Shown: positions 8,260 through 15,626 of the stretch, piece by piece | Layout: every line of letters begins with the position of its first letter | Numbering within the stretch: the first letter of the stretch is position 1 | Source: Poriferisocius sp965200775 | GTDB taxonomy: Bacteria; Actinomycetota; Acidimicrobiia; Acidimicrobiales; Bin134 | Direction: 5' to 3' | Assembly (NCBI GenBank): GCA_965200775.1 | Contig: OZ241383.1 | Span: forward strand, 2,790,001-2,854,000 | Length of the DNA stretch: 64,000 nt | Program-made: the position numbers and the translations under genes | Notes under the pieces: model-generated | Told to the model about the DNA's origin: nothing | Database searches by the model: none | Seen by the model: the letters and a program-made list of their open reading frames with translations, nothing else

Positions 8260-9639
8260 ATGGCGACTGACGGGTCCCTGGGGGAGGCTTCCACTCGGAT
8301 CGACCGAGCATTCGGCAGCGTCCAGTATTTCCGGCTGTGGATCGCCCAGATTCTGTCCTCGGGCGGAGACTGGCTGGCGCTGTTTGCGATCTTGATCACC
8401 GCCGACCGGGTGGGTGGCGGCACGCCAGAAGCATCGGTGGCCTACGTGATGATCGCCCGGTTCCTGCCCGGTTTGCTGATGGGATCAGCGGCCGGGGTGC
8501 TGGTGGACCGATGGGACCGAAAGCGGACGATGATGGTGTGCGATCTGGGCCGAGCCGCCACGCTGCTGTGGCTGCCGTTCGTGGACTTCATATGGCAGCT
8601 CGTGCTGGCCTCGCTGATCCTCGAGGGTTTCGCCTTACTGTGGGCCCCGGCCAAGGAAGCCTCGGTGCCGAATCTCGTTCCCCGGGAGAAGCTGACCGGG
8701 GTCAACTCCCTTTCGCTGGTGGCCACCTACGGCACGTTTCCCGTGGCTGCTGCGGTGTCCATCGGCCTGGCCTCGCTGGCCACCGTGCTTGGGCGGATCG
8801 AGGCAATCGACTTCCTGCGCATCGACGCCGAATCGCTGGCCTTCTACATCGACGCCGCAACTTTCGCCGCCTCGGCGGCCATCATCTACAGGCTGGCTCT
8901 GCCCCGCAAGACCCCGGTTTCCGAGGCAGCCGAGTCCCAAACCGGCCAGCCGGCCCGGGCGTGGGCACCGGAGGAGGTGTTCAAGGACCTGCGCGACGGG
9001 TGGAGCTACATCTTCTTGAACCCAACCGTGCGGACCGTGAACATCGCCCTGGCCGTGGGGCTCATCGGCGGAGGCATGATCATTCCGCTGGGGCCGGTGT
9101 TCGCCGAGGACGTGCTGAAGGTGGACGGCGGCGACGGGTTCCGGGCCTTCATGGTTGCCCTGGGCATTGGCGTGGCCCTGGGCGTGGCCGGGCTCACCCT
9201 CAGGCAGAACCGCCTGCACAAGGAGAGGGTGTTCCTTGCTGCGGTGTTCGGGGCCGGGGCGTGTTTGTTCGTGGCCACCTCGATGTGGACCCTGATCGGC
9301 TCTGCTCTGCTCGTCGGCGGGCTCGGGGTGTGCGCGGGCACGGTGTACGTGCTGGGGATCACCCTGCTCCAGGAAAGCGCCACCGAGGAGCTACGGGCTC
9401 GGGTTTTCGCTGGGCTGTTCACGCTGGTGCGGTCGTCGGTCATGCTCGCCTTGCTGCTCGGCCCCGCTCTGGCCCTGTTTCTCAACGGCCTGTCGGACAA
9501 GTTCTTCGACAAGGACATAAGCATTTTCGGTTTCGAGGTCATCATCCCCGGGGTGCGGGTCACGCTGTGGCTGGCCGCTCTCATCATGGTGGCTGCCGGG
9601 TTCTTGAGCCTGGCATTGGCTCGTCGAAGCAAGCCATGA
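8260..9639 (+). CDS. MFS transporter (MFS_3-like exporter)
   Basis: 459 residues with about twelve hydrophobic segments and the MFS loop 2-3 motif GVLVDRWDRKRTMMV. The overall pattern (N-terminal FRLWIAQILSSGGDWL, long central loop) fits the DHA/MFS_3 exporter group of enterobactin- or macrolide-type efflux proteins. The substrate cannot be inferred. A TAGCCT hexamer at 8231 lies just upstream. The TGA stop overlaps the tmk ATG by four bases, so the two are translationally coupled, although their functions look unrelated. Confidence 0.85.
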   Translation: MATDGSLGEASTRIDRAFGSVQYFRLWIAQILSSGGDWLALFAILITADRVGGGTPEASVAYVMIARFLPGLLMGSAAGVLVDRWDRKRTMMVCDLGRAATLLWLPFVDFIWQLVLASLILEGFALLWAPAKEASVPNLVPREKLTGVNSLSLVATYGTFPVAAAVSIGLASLATVLGRIEAIDFLRIDAESLAFYIDAATFAASAAIIYRLALPRKTPVSEAAESQTGQPARAWAPEEVFKDLRDGWSYIFLNPTVRTVNIALAVGLIGGGMIIPLGPVFAEDVLKVDGGDGFRAFMVALGIGVALGVAGLTLRQNRLHKERVFLAAVFGAGACLFVATSMWTLIGSALLVGGLGVCAGTVYVLGITLLQESATEELRARVFAGLFTLVRSSVMLALLLGPALALFLNGLSDKFFDKDISIFGFEVIIPGVRVTLWLAALIMVAAGFLSLALARRSKP

Positions 9640-10238
9640 CCGGTCGCCTGATCGCGTTCGAGGGTGGCGAGGCCACGGGCAAGAGCACCCAGGCCCGCTT
9701 GCTGGCCGAACGGCTGGATGCCCGGCTCACGTTCGAGCCCGGAGCCACCGAGCTGGGAGCCGCCATCCGGGCATTGGTGTTGGACGGGTCGGCTTTGCCC
9801 CCGGATCCCCGAGCCGAGGCCCTGCTCATGGCTGCCGACCGGGCCCAGCACGCCGCCGAGGTGATCCGGCCCGCTTTGGAAGCCGGGATCGATGTGGTGA
9901 CCGACCGTTTCATTGGGTCGTCGCTGGCCTACCAGGGGTTCGGGCGGGGCCTGGGAGTGGACGAGGTGCGGGCTCTGTCCCGGTTTGCCACCAATGGCCT
10001 ACAGGCCGATCTGATCGTGCTGCTGGATGTGAACGACGAGGTGATCCGGGCCCGGCAGGAGTCACCGAGTGATCGGATCGAAGCAGAAGCGGCTGAGTTT
10101 CACCGCCGGGTGGCCGAGGGTTATCGGGCGTTGGCCGAGCAGAACCCCGACCACTGGGTGGTGATAGACGGAGGCCGGCCGGTTGAGGAGGTGGCCGAGG
10201 CGGTGTTCGCCGCCGTGAAGGAGCGGTTGGGTGTCTGA
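9636..10238 (+). CDS. tmk: Thymidylate kinase
   Basis: 200 residues; phosphorylates dTMP to dTDP. It shows the P-loop FEGGEATGKSTQA at the N-terminus, the DR(F/Y) motif in VTDRFIGSSLAYQG and a short lid with SPSDRIEAEAAEFHRR. Its length is typical. ATG 9636 lies inside the MFS stop (ATGA). The holB gene overlaps its end by eight bases; tmk-holB adjacency is widespread in bacteria and supports both calls. Confidence 0.94.
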   Translation: MTGRLIAFEGGEATGKSTQARLLAERLDARLTFEPGATELGAAIRALVLDGSALPPDPRAEALLMAADRAQHAAEVIRPALEAGIDVVTDRFIGSSLAYQGFGRGLGVDEVRALSRFATNGLQADLIVLLDVNDEVIRARQESPSDRIEAEAAEFHRRVAEGYRALAEQNPDHWVVIDGGRPVEEVAEAVFAAVKERLGV

Positions 10239-11322
10239 GGTGCAGTCCCCGCCGGTTGATGGCCAAGCGGCCGGTGCTGGTGTCGGCGCTGCCGGCGCAG
10301 ATGACGTCTGGGCTGGGGTGGCCGGTCAGCCTCATGTGGTCCAGGTCCTGACCGCAGCCGCAGCCCAGCCCGTTCACGCCTACCTATTCTGCGGGCCGCG
10401 GGGCACCGGCAAGCACGCCGCCGCCCTGGCTTTCGCTTCCCTTCTGGTGGGGGTGGATTCCCGAAGCCGCCGCCTGGCCCTGGCCGGCCGTCACCCTGAT
10501 GTGGCGTTCAAGGAGCCCGAAGGCCGGACACTGCGGGTGGCCGAAGCCGACGAGATCATCTTCGAGGCGTCTCGCAGCCCGGTGGAGGGCGACCTCAAGG
10601 TGATCATCTGCGACCGCTTCCACACCGCAGAACCCGAGGCGGTTGCCGGCCTGCTCAAGACCATCGAGGAGCCCCCACCCACGGTGGTGATTGTGCTGCT
10701 GAGCGAGGAGATCCCCCCCGACCACGCCACCATCGCTTCCCGCTGCGCCATAGTGGAGTTCGATCCCGTACCCGACGACGTCGTTCGACAGGTTTTGATC
10801 GACGAGGGGGTCGACCCCGAAGGCTTGGACGACATCGTGGTCGCCGCCGCCGGGGACGTGAGCCGGGCCCGGCTGCTGGCCACCGACGCCGGTCTCGGCG
10901 CTCGCCGCCAGGCCTGGGCCTCGGTAGCGGAGCGGGTGGACGGATCGGGGGCGACGGTGGTGGGTTTGGTCGAGAAGCTCCGGGCCCTTATCGACGAGGC
11001 CCAGGAGCCGTTGGTGGCCCGCCAGAAAGCCGAAGCCGACGAGATGACACGGGTCGAAGCCGAGGTTGGAGCCCAAACCCGCTACCGACGGGAAATGGAT
11101 GCCCGACACCGCCGGGAGCAGCGCCTCCTGCGAGCCGATGAGCTGCGCTTCGGGCTGGCCACTCTCGCCGCTTGCTACCACCGACGATTGGACCAGGACC
11201 ATGGCCGCGCGGAGGCCGTCGCTGCCATCGACCGCATCCGCGACGCCCACGCCGCCCTGGTCCGCAACCCCAACGAACCCCTCCTCCTCCAGGCGCTATT
11301 CCTGTCCCTCCCCCAGCTGTGA
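10231..11322 (+). CDS. holB: DNA polymerase III subunit delta'
   Basis: 363 residues, clamp-loader subunit. It has an AAA+ fold with P-loop FCGPRGTGKHAAALAF, the segment LKTIEEPPPTVVIVLLSEE and a sensor-like SRCAIVEFDPV. The Gly/Ala-rich N-terminus (residues 1-30) looks disordered. The zinc-binding Cys set of E. coli delta' is absent, as in many actinobacteria. GTG 10231 sits inside tmk. It is the last gene of the conserved backbone before tRNA-Thr. Confidence 0.92.
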   Translation: MSEVQSPPVDGQAAGAGVGAAGADDVWAGVAGQPHVVQVLTAAAAQPVHAYLFCGPRGTGKHAAALAFASLLVGVDSRSRRLALAGRHPDVAFKEPEGRTLRVAEADEIIFEASRSPVEGDLKVIICDRFHTAEPEAVAGLLKTIEEPPPTVVIVLLSEEIPPDHATIASRCAIVEFDPVPDDVVRQVLIDEGVDPEGLDDIVVAAAGDVSRARLLATDAGLGARRQAWASVAERVDGSGATVVGLVEKLRALIDEAQEPLVARQKAEADEMTRVEAEVGAQTRYRREMDARHRREQRLLRADELRFGLATLAACYHRRLDQDHGRAEAVAAIDRIRDAHAALVRNPNEPLLLQALFLSLPQL

Positions 11323-11374
11323 GGCCGTTTTCCGGTCTGCCTCCCCCCGCCGAGGTTGGTAGCCTGGTCCCCCC

Positions 11375-11447
11375 GCCCGAGTAGCTCAGTCGGCAGAGCA
11401 ATTCATTCGTAATGAATAGGTCAGGAGTTCGATTCTCCTCTCGGGCT
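11375..11447 (+). tRNA. tRNA-Thr (anticodon CGU)
   Basis: A full 73-nt cloverleaf. The acceptor GCCCGAG pairs with CTCGGGC, the D arm is GCTC/GAGC, the anticodon stem ATTCA/TGAAT has loop TTCGTAA, and the T arm AGGAG/CTCCT has loop TTCGATT. The discriminator is T and CCA is not encoded. A TAGCCT hexamer at 11360-11365 is a plausible -10 element. The tRNA is intact and marks the left edge of an accessory segment. Confidence 0.97.
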
Positions 11448-11642
11448 CGCCTAGGCCGATGCTCTATATTCACGGCCGCAACGGACGGATCCGGAAGCGA
11501 ATCCCCTACGGCAACGACGCTCACCCACCACGGGGTACAGATGGCCCTCGCGGAGCATGACCACTTTTGGACGCAGCTCCGCCATCTGGCCAGGCGGCGT
11601 CCCGGCCTCTGACGAATCGCCGGCTCCTGGAGGCGCCGGTTG
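11448..11642. other. Intergenic stretch at left edge of accessory segment
   Basis: No gene can be supported. A short frame ending at 11612 (MALAEHDHFWTQLRHLARRRPGL) could be a remnant of a coding sequence but matches nothing I recognise. The sequence ends at the junction with the duplicated amidohydrolase fragment. Confidence 0.5.
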
Positions 11643-12218
11643 GCCGCCGCCGCCGAGGTGCATCGCACCGCCTCGCTGGGAGCTCGAGCCGTAGCGTTCT
11701 CCGAGAACCCCACGTCGCTGGGGTTGCCGTCGGTGTACACCGACCACTGGGAGCCGTTGTGGGCCGCGGTGGCCGAGGCCGGTCTGGTGGTGTGCCTGCA
11801 CATCGGTTCGTCGTCCAAGCTCATCAAGTCGTCCGACGACGCCCCTCCCTGCACCGTGCTCCCCTACGTGGGGGCCAACTCGATGATCGCCTGCACCGAC
11901 TGGCTTTTCTCCGGCATTCTCGACCGCCACCGCCCGATCCGGGTGGCGTTCTCGGAAGGGGGAGCCGGCTGGGTCCCCTACCTGCTGGAGCAGGCCGACG
12001 ACCACAACATCGACGATCAGACGCCGGTTGTCGACTGTCTCCCGATGATCGACAACCGGCCGAACCTCTCCGTGTTGGCGATCACCCACCACGACCGAGA
12101 CCACAGCTCGGAGTTCGAGCGACTGATCGAGGAAGTTCACATCGATGAACTGTGGGTGACGCTCCGCTCGTTCGTCGAGTCCGACGACGAACTCACCGAC
12201 TCCGTGCGCGTTGCCTGA
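11640..12218 (+). pseudogene. Chimeric remnant: amidohydrolase fragment fused to an MBL-fold hydrolase fragment
   Basis: An open frame of about 190 codons with two unrelated halves. Codons up to 12002 repeat the internal part of the 15627 amidohydrolase. From 12003 the sequence changes to a piece with ITHHDRDHSSEFERL and VHIDELWVTLRSF, which looks like the HxHxDH metal motif region of a ComEC/Rec2-type metallo-beta-lactamase-fold protein, missing both ends. No convincing start or ribosome site precedes it. I read it as a junction of two dead fragments; an expressed novel fusion cannot be ruled out from sequence alone. Confidence 0.65.
11643..12002 (+). repeat. 360-bp direct repeat, copy A (fragment of the 15627 amidohydrolase gene)
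   Basis: By eye this segment is identical, base for base, to 16107-16466, offset 4464 bp. Identity starts in a GCC run (copy B has one extra GCC) and stops sharply after CAGGCCGACGAC. It corresponds to an internal part of the amidohydrolase with neither 5' nor 3' end. Together the two copies bracket the whole 11.6-16.1 kb accessory segment. Confidence 0.93.
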
Positions 12219-12422
12219 TTGCTCCTTCGATCGCGAGCCATGTGGTCGCCCTCGGCTCGGAATGGCGCTTGCCAACCGAGGTGACACAGAGGTAACAGCA
12301 CAACCGTAGACAGAGGGGCACAGCGAGAAACGGCGGGGAACTAGGACACGTAGAGAAACAACCTCTGACCTGTGAGAATGACCCAATCGGCTGGTCAGCC
12401 AGGTGGCACTACGAACAACCGA
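12219..12422. other. Intergenic stretch, no gene seen
   Basis: Lower-G+C DNA between the MBL-fold remnant and the tRNA fragment. I see no credible coding frame, hairpin or known element. Confidence 0.5.
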
Positions 12423-12469
12423 TCGGCCTCATAACCCGAAGGTCGCGGGTTCAAATCCCGCCCCCGCCA
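12423..12469 (+). tRNA. 3' fragment of a Met-type (CAU) tRNA, likely attachment-site remnant
   Basis: The 3' part of a tRNA is present: loop CTCATAA with anticodon CAU, stem side CCCGA, variable AGGTC, T arm GCGGG/CCCGC with loop TTCAAAT, then acceptor 3' strand CCCCGCC and A. The 5' acceptor strand (expected GGCGGGG) and D arm are absent upstream, and the anticodon stem has a C-C mismatch, so it is not a working tRNA. Such 3' halves are left by integrases that use tRNA genes as attachment sites. Confidence 0.8.
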
Positions 12470-12658
12470 CTACAAAAGCCCTGGTCACAGCGTTGCTGAG
12501 ACCAGAGATTCGTCGTTCTCTGGCCATTCTTCTAACGGACGATCCGGCGCGGGGTGGTATTCGGCGTCCGGTACTTGAACCCCGGCGAGGACCTTCCGTA
12601 CTCTGGGGCGTGGCGCTAGGCTGAGAGCTGGTGCGTACCGCCCGACTACAGAAGACCG

Positions 12659-13450
12659 ATGGCACAGACGTCTGAACCCGGAGTAGATCTCGCCCCGTAC
12701 AGACGCCAGTATCGGAACCCACCGATCGAAGAGGCGATCTGCGAGGTCCGGTTCGTGCCCAGCGCTGAATGGGACCCAACAGTTCCGGGGCTGCTCTACC
12801 AGTCGCTCAAGACGGACTACCCGGCAAGGCCACGTTCCCAGAATGTCGTCGAGGCCGGAGTCCAGCTCCCCGACGATGCCGGCGACGGGGGGGCCTCCTT
12901 CCAGTTCCGGCACAACAGGAGCCGCGTTCAGTTTCGGAGCGAGGACGAGAAGCGCATTGTTGGCGTCGGAGAGGACGTGCTGAGTGTTCACGTGCTCCGC
13001 CCATACTCGTCCTGGGAGCAATTCCGCGAGCAGATCCAGTCGGCGGTTAGCGCATACGACGACGTGGCTAAACCGGTGGGGATAGCCCGAATCGGCGTTC
13101 GCTACATCAATCGGATCGTGGTGGATGCCGAGGTGGTGGAGCTGAGCGAGTACTTCACATCACCGCCAAATCCTCCAGCCACGCTTCCGCAGAACCTTCG
13201 CTCCTTTCTGGTCCGAATGGACGCTGCCTACGAGCGCGAGCCTTTCAGGCTCGTCACAACGTTCGCCAGCAATGACGCTGCAGAGGGGCAGACGGCGTTT
13301 ATTCTCGACATCGACGTCATCGGCGAGTGGCCGGATCCTCTAGACGTTGGAGACGCAATGGGCATCATTGACAACCTCCGGGCAAAGGAGCGGTCGGGGT
13401 TCGAGGCTCTGATCACAGACAAGGCAAGGGGGCTCTTCGATGCTGACTAG
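12659..13450 (+). CDS. TIGR04255 family protein
   Basis: 263 residues of a sporadically distributed family of unknown function. The family opening YRNPPIEEAICEVRF is clear, followed by alternating strand and helix segments (SFQFRHNRSRVQFRS, IARIGVRYINRI) and a C-terminal helix LRAKERSGFEALIT. There is no signal peptide or membrane segment, so it is probably cytosolic. It is the first of three overlapping genes whose G+C is clearly below the surroundings. The next ATG lies 11 bp inside its 3' end. Confidence 0.75.
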   Translation: MAQTSEPGVDLAPYRRQYRNPPIEEAICEVRFVPSAEWDPTVPGLLYQSLKTDYPARPRSQNVVEAGVQLPDDAGDGGASFQFRHNRSRVQFRSEDEKRIVGVGEDVLSVHVLRPYSSWEQFREQIQSAVSAYDDVAKPVGIARIGVRYINRIVVDAEVVELSEYFTSPPNPPATLPQNLRSFLVRMDAAYEREPFRLVTTFASNDAAEGQTAFILDIDVIGEWPDPLDVGDAMGIIDNLRAKERSGFEALITDKARGLFDAD

Positions 13451-13886
13451 GGCGGTGCATCCTGCTAGCTCAACTCGTGATCTCGCTCGTTCGGAGGGCT
13501 CCTACTCTGTCTGCGAGGAATTGCTCTACCCTTTCCTGATTGGGGGCGTTGTAGAGGATGTCAGCCACCGGCCGTTGCAGGTGGCGTGGGTTGCTTTGAG
13601 TGCCTCGTGCTCGGAGTCAGCGCGACGTGTCGAAGAGCAGATTGCCGACGTGCTCTCCGAAGCCAGTCATCTCGGGGCAATGAGCAACGTGTGGAATTTC
13701 CTGCTGGAGGACCCGCTGGCGCTGGCTCACGCAGATATCGAGTTTGATGATGTCCTTCCGCCGCAGCCTCGACGCAATCTCAGGGTGGTAAAGGGCGTGT
13801 TCCACCGCGTGGAGAAGCCGTGGCCGGGGATAGCTCTCTCCGACGATGAACTCGATGCCATCTATGTCGACAGTGGTGATGGCTGA
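13440..13886 (+). CDS. Hypothetical protein, middle gene of accessory cassette
   Basis: 148 residues, not recognised. It is predicted soluble and acidic at the C-terminus (SDDELDAIYVDSGDG), with a helical centre (SARRVEEQIADVLSEAS). It overlaps the TIGR04255 gene by 11 bp and the next gene by 8 bp, which argues that all three are read as one unit and that it is a real gene. Codon use is less G+C-biased than in the backbone genes. Confidence 0.6.
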   Translation: MLTRAVHPASSTRDLARSEGSYSVCEELLYPFLIGGVVEDVSHRPLQVAWVALSASCSESARRVEEQIADVLSEASHLGAMSNVWNFLLEDPLALAHADIEFDDVLPPQPRRNLRVVKGVFHRVEKPWPGIALSDDELDAIYVDSGDG

Positions 13887-14421
13887 ACCCACGTGGTACG
13901 AGATCGTTTCCGGTGGCGACATCGAGCAAGGAGACATTCTTCGGTCATGCCCCACGCCCGTGATGGGCAGTCCATCGTTCCCGATTTTGGCAGGCGACTC
14001 GGTTGATATTGATATCGCCGATCTGGATCTCGTGATACTCACTCAGAGCTGCGATCTCGAGAACGATAAGGTCGACGAGGTACTACTGGCGGAGGTCGTC
14101 GAGTGGGAGACGGTCAAGCAGTCGGGCCCACATCACTTCAAGTCAAAGAGCCACCGAGAGGCGTTGGTCCGGGGAAACGTGCCCGGATATTCCCTGATGC
14201 ACAAGTCTGAACTTGACGTGCCAATGAGCTGGTCCCTGGTTGACTTCCACCGATTGCACGTCCTTCCGAAGGCGTACTTGGAGACATTTGTGCTTCAGGC
14301 CGGAAGCCGCCTCAGGATGACCTCACCTTATCGCGAGCATCTCGCTCAAGCGTTTGCCCGATACTTCATGCGCGTCGGCCTGCCGCATGATGCGAAGGAC
14401 TTCGTCGCGGAAGGCAAGTAG
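13879..14421 (+). CDS. Hypothetical protein, last gene of accessory cassette
   Basis: 180 residues from ATG 13879 (MAEPTWYEIVSGG). No family is assigned. Notable are an acidic beta-rich centre DIDIADLDLVILTQSCDLEN, the segment SWSLVDFHRLHVLPKAYLE and a basic C-terminal helix (YREHLAQAFARYFMRVGLP). The phrase LTQSCDLEN followed by a substrate-like domain recurs, as I recall, in small unannotated accessory proteins. An in-frame ATG at 13846 lies inside the previous gene and is less likely. The 60 bp at 13981-14040 are exactly 50% G+C, far below the neighbourhood. Confidence 0.6.
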   Translation: MAEPTWYEIVSGGDIEQGDILRSCPTPVMGSPSFPILAGDSVDIDIADLDLVILTQSCDLENDKVDEVLLAEVVEWETVKQSGPHHFKSKSHREALVRGNVPGYSLMHKSELDVPMSWSLVDFHRLHVLPKAYLETFVLQAGSRLRMTSPYREHLAQAFARYFMRVGLPHDAKDFVAEGK

Positions 14422-14492
14422 CCCGCCATACTCCGGACACGGCTGCCTTCAGGATTGCCACACGCACCAGGAAATGACCGTGGCCGGTAGCC

Positions 14493-14660
14493 ATTCCGTT
14501 GTTCGAGATCGATAACGACGAACTGGTGCCCTTCCGCCGGGTGCAGACGGGATCCGATCTCTACGAGGACGAGATCAGGGACTTACTCTGGTCGAACCTC
14601 GACGCCTTGACGCAGTACGCCCTCTTCAGCGACCGACTCGAAGCGGTCGCAACGGTCTGA
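14493..14660 (+). pseudogene. N-terminal remnant of a nuclease-like (PD-D/ExK-type) conserved protein
   Basis: A 55-codon frame reads IPLFEIDNDELVPFRR and then LYEDEIRDLLWSNLDAL. This resembles the N-terminus of actinobacterial conserved proteins (MPLFEID...) whose later part holds a restriction-endonuclease-like domain. The expected ATG is replaced by ATT, and the frame stops where the nuclease domain should begin. It is therefore a broken gene. Family recall is from memory. Confidence 0.5.
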
Positions 14661-14808
14661 TCGGTCACGGCGACAACGTCAAGTCCGGATTCCACGGCCT
14701 AGGCGACGAACTTGGCAGGGTGCCACTCTCTGTCGCAGTGCTAATTCGGGAAGGTGTGATCATGTAGATCAACTGCTCGCCACATCTGAAGTCCCTCCTG
14801 GGTACAGA
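14661..14808. other. Intergenic stretch before the toxin-antitoxin promoter
   Basis: No coding frame or known element is recognised between the nuclease remnant and the promoter. Confidence 0.45.
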
Positions 14809-14837
14809 TAGACACTCCAGCACATATGTGGTAGAGT
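14809..14837 (+). promoter_or_regulatory. Putative promoter and operator of the toxin-antitoxin pair
   Basis: TAGACA (14809-14814), a 17-bp spacer and TAGAGT (14832-14837) form a good promoter. The toxin ATG at 14844 lies where transcription would start, implying a leaderless message. The spacer holds the perfect palindrome CACATATGTG (14821-14830), a candidate site for autorepression by the antitoxin. Confidence 0.5.
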
Positions 14838-14843
14838 GCATGT

Positions 14844-15175
14844 ATGGAGGTGAGACTCCATCCCCTCTTCCAGGACTGGCTCGGGAGGTTGGCAGACTCC
14901 GCCGACCACCTTGACCTCTTCGGGGAGGTGATGGCCCTGATAGCGGCGCTTGAGACATACGGTCGAGATCTTGGCGACCCTGAGCGCCACCCGGTGGTGA
15001 CAAAACGAAACTTGGCAACCTGTGGTACCAGACGAACATCACACAAGCCCAGGATCGTCTCAACCAGTGGTGCCAGCACAACCCGCCATACAAACCGATC
15101 GTGAAACGAGGAGGACTTCGATGGCAGCGCAGAGGAAACCGGTCCCGGTTGACAACAACGACCTTGACGATGTGA
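14844..15175 (+). pseudogene. RelE/HigB-like toxin gene with internal frameshifting deletion
   Basis: The first frame encodes MEVRLHPLFQDWLGRL and ETYGRDLGDPERHPVVT, the start of an actinobacterial RelE/ParE-superfamily toxin. At about 14996 the reading must shift two frames to continue as GDKTKLGNLWYQTNI, DRLNQWCQHNPPYKPIVKRG, the expected end of the same toxin. About 35-40 central residues that normally carry active-site positions are missing. The junction shares GGTGAC, fitting a short-homology deletion. The toxin should be inactive. Confidence 0.75.
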
Positions 15176-15528
15176 AAGAGAACGATTGGGGCCGCGACGA
15201 CACACCAGAGCGGTTCTTCGACCGCCTACGTGACGATGACCAAGCGCAGGCTCGGTTCGACGCAGTGCTTGCGGAGATTCACGAGCACCAAGCCTCACTC
15301 GCTCAGGTTCGAAAGGCGAAGTCCCTGACGCAGGTCACGATCGCCAGACTTCTTGAGATGGATCAGTCCGAGGTCTCAAGGCTTGAGCGCCGCAGCGACA
15401 TGCTCTTGTCGACGCTTCGGTCTTTCATTCAGGCAGCCGGGGGCGAACTTCAACTCATTGCGACGTTCCCCGATTCGGCACCGGTTCATCTACTAGTCGG
15501 CGAGTCCGCAGCCGCGACCACGCAATAG
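15121..15528 (+). CDS. XRE-family antitoxin (HTH)
   Basis: 135 residues. After a polar N-terminus (LDDVKENDWGRDDTPERFFD), a helix-turn-helix of the Cro/C1 type occupies about residues 60-95 (QVRKAKSLTQVTIARLLEM, DQSEVSRLERR). AGGAGG stands about 9 nt before the ATG. It overlaps the end of the broken toxin gene, the usual toxin-first arrangement of HigBA-like modules. Being intact beside a dead toxin, it is now an orphan that may still repress its promoter or neutralise a related toxin. Confidence 0.82.
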   Translation: MAAQRKPVPVDNNDLDDVKENDWGRDDTPERFFDRLRDDDQAQARFDAVLAEIHEHQASLAQVRKAKSLTQVTIARLLEMDQSEVSRLERRSDMLLSTLRSFIQAAGGELQLIATFPDSAPVHLLVGESAAATTQ

Positions 15529-15570
15529 CGCCTGGGTCGCCGCCGGCAAACCCTCAACCTTCTGAAGGCC

Positions 15571-15599
15571 ACCCCTTGCCCCTCTCAGGGGTTTGGGGT
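15571..15599 (+). terminator. Hairpin terminator after the antitoxin
   Basis: ACCCC/GGGGT and CCCCT/AGGGG form two stacked 5-bp stems with a 3x3 internal loop and a CTC apical loop, ending 28 bp before the next gene. There is no long T tract, as is usual in high-G+C genomes. Confidence 0.5.
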
Positions 15600-15626
15600 T
15601 GGGGTGGGGGCTAGCCTGGGGCCGCG

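Noticed and set aside
10988..11854. Minus-strand frame containing REENRTPDLF
   Set aside because: It is the well-known spurious translation through a tRNA-Thr gene and is antisense to holB.
11451..12386. 311-codon minus-strand frame across the accessory junction
   Set aside because: Low-complexity, Gly/Val/His-rich antisense reading of the duplicated amidohydrolase fragment; the same shadow recurs at 15585-16667.
12403..12624. Open frame starting near the tRNA fragment (contains NPKVAGSNPAPA)
   Set aside because: This peptide is the familiar false translation of tRNA 3' ends; the DNA is the Met-type tRNA fragment.
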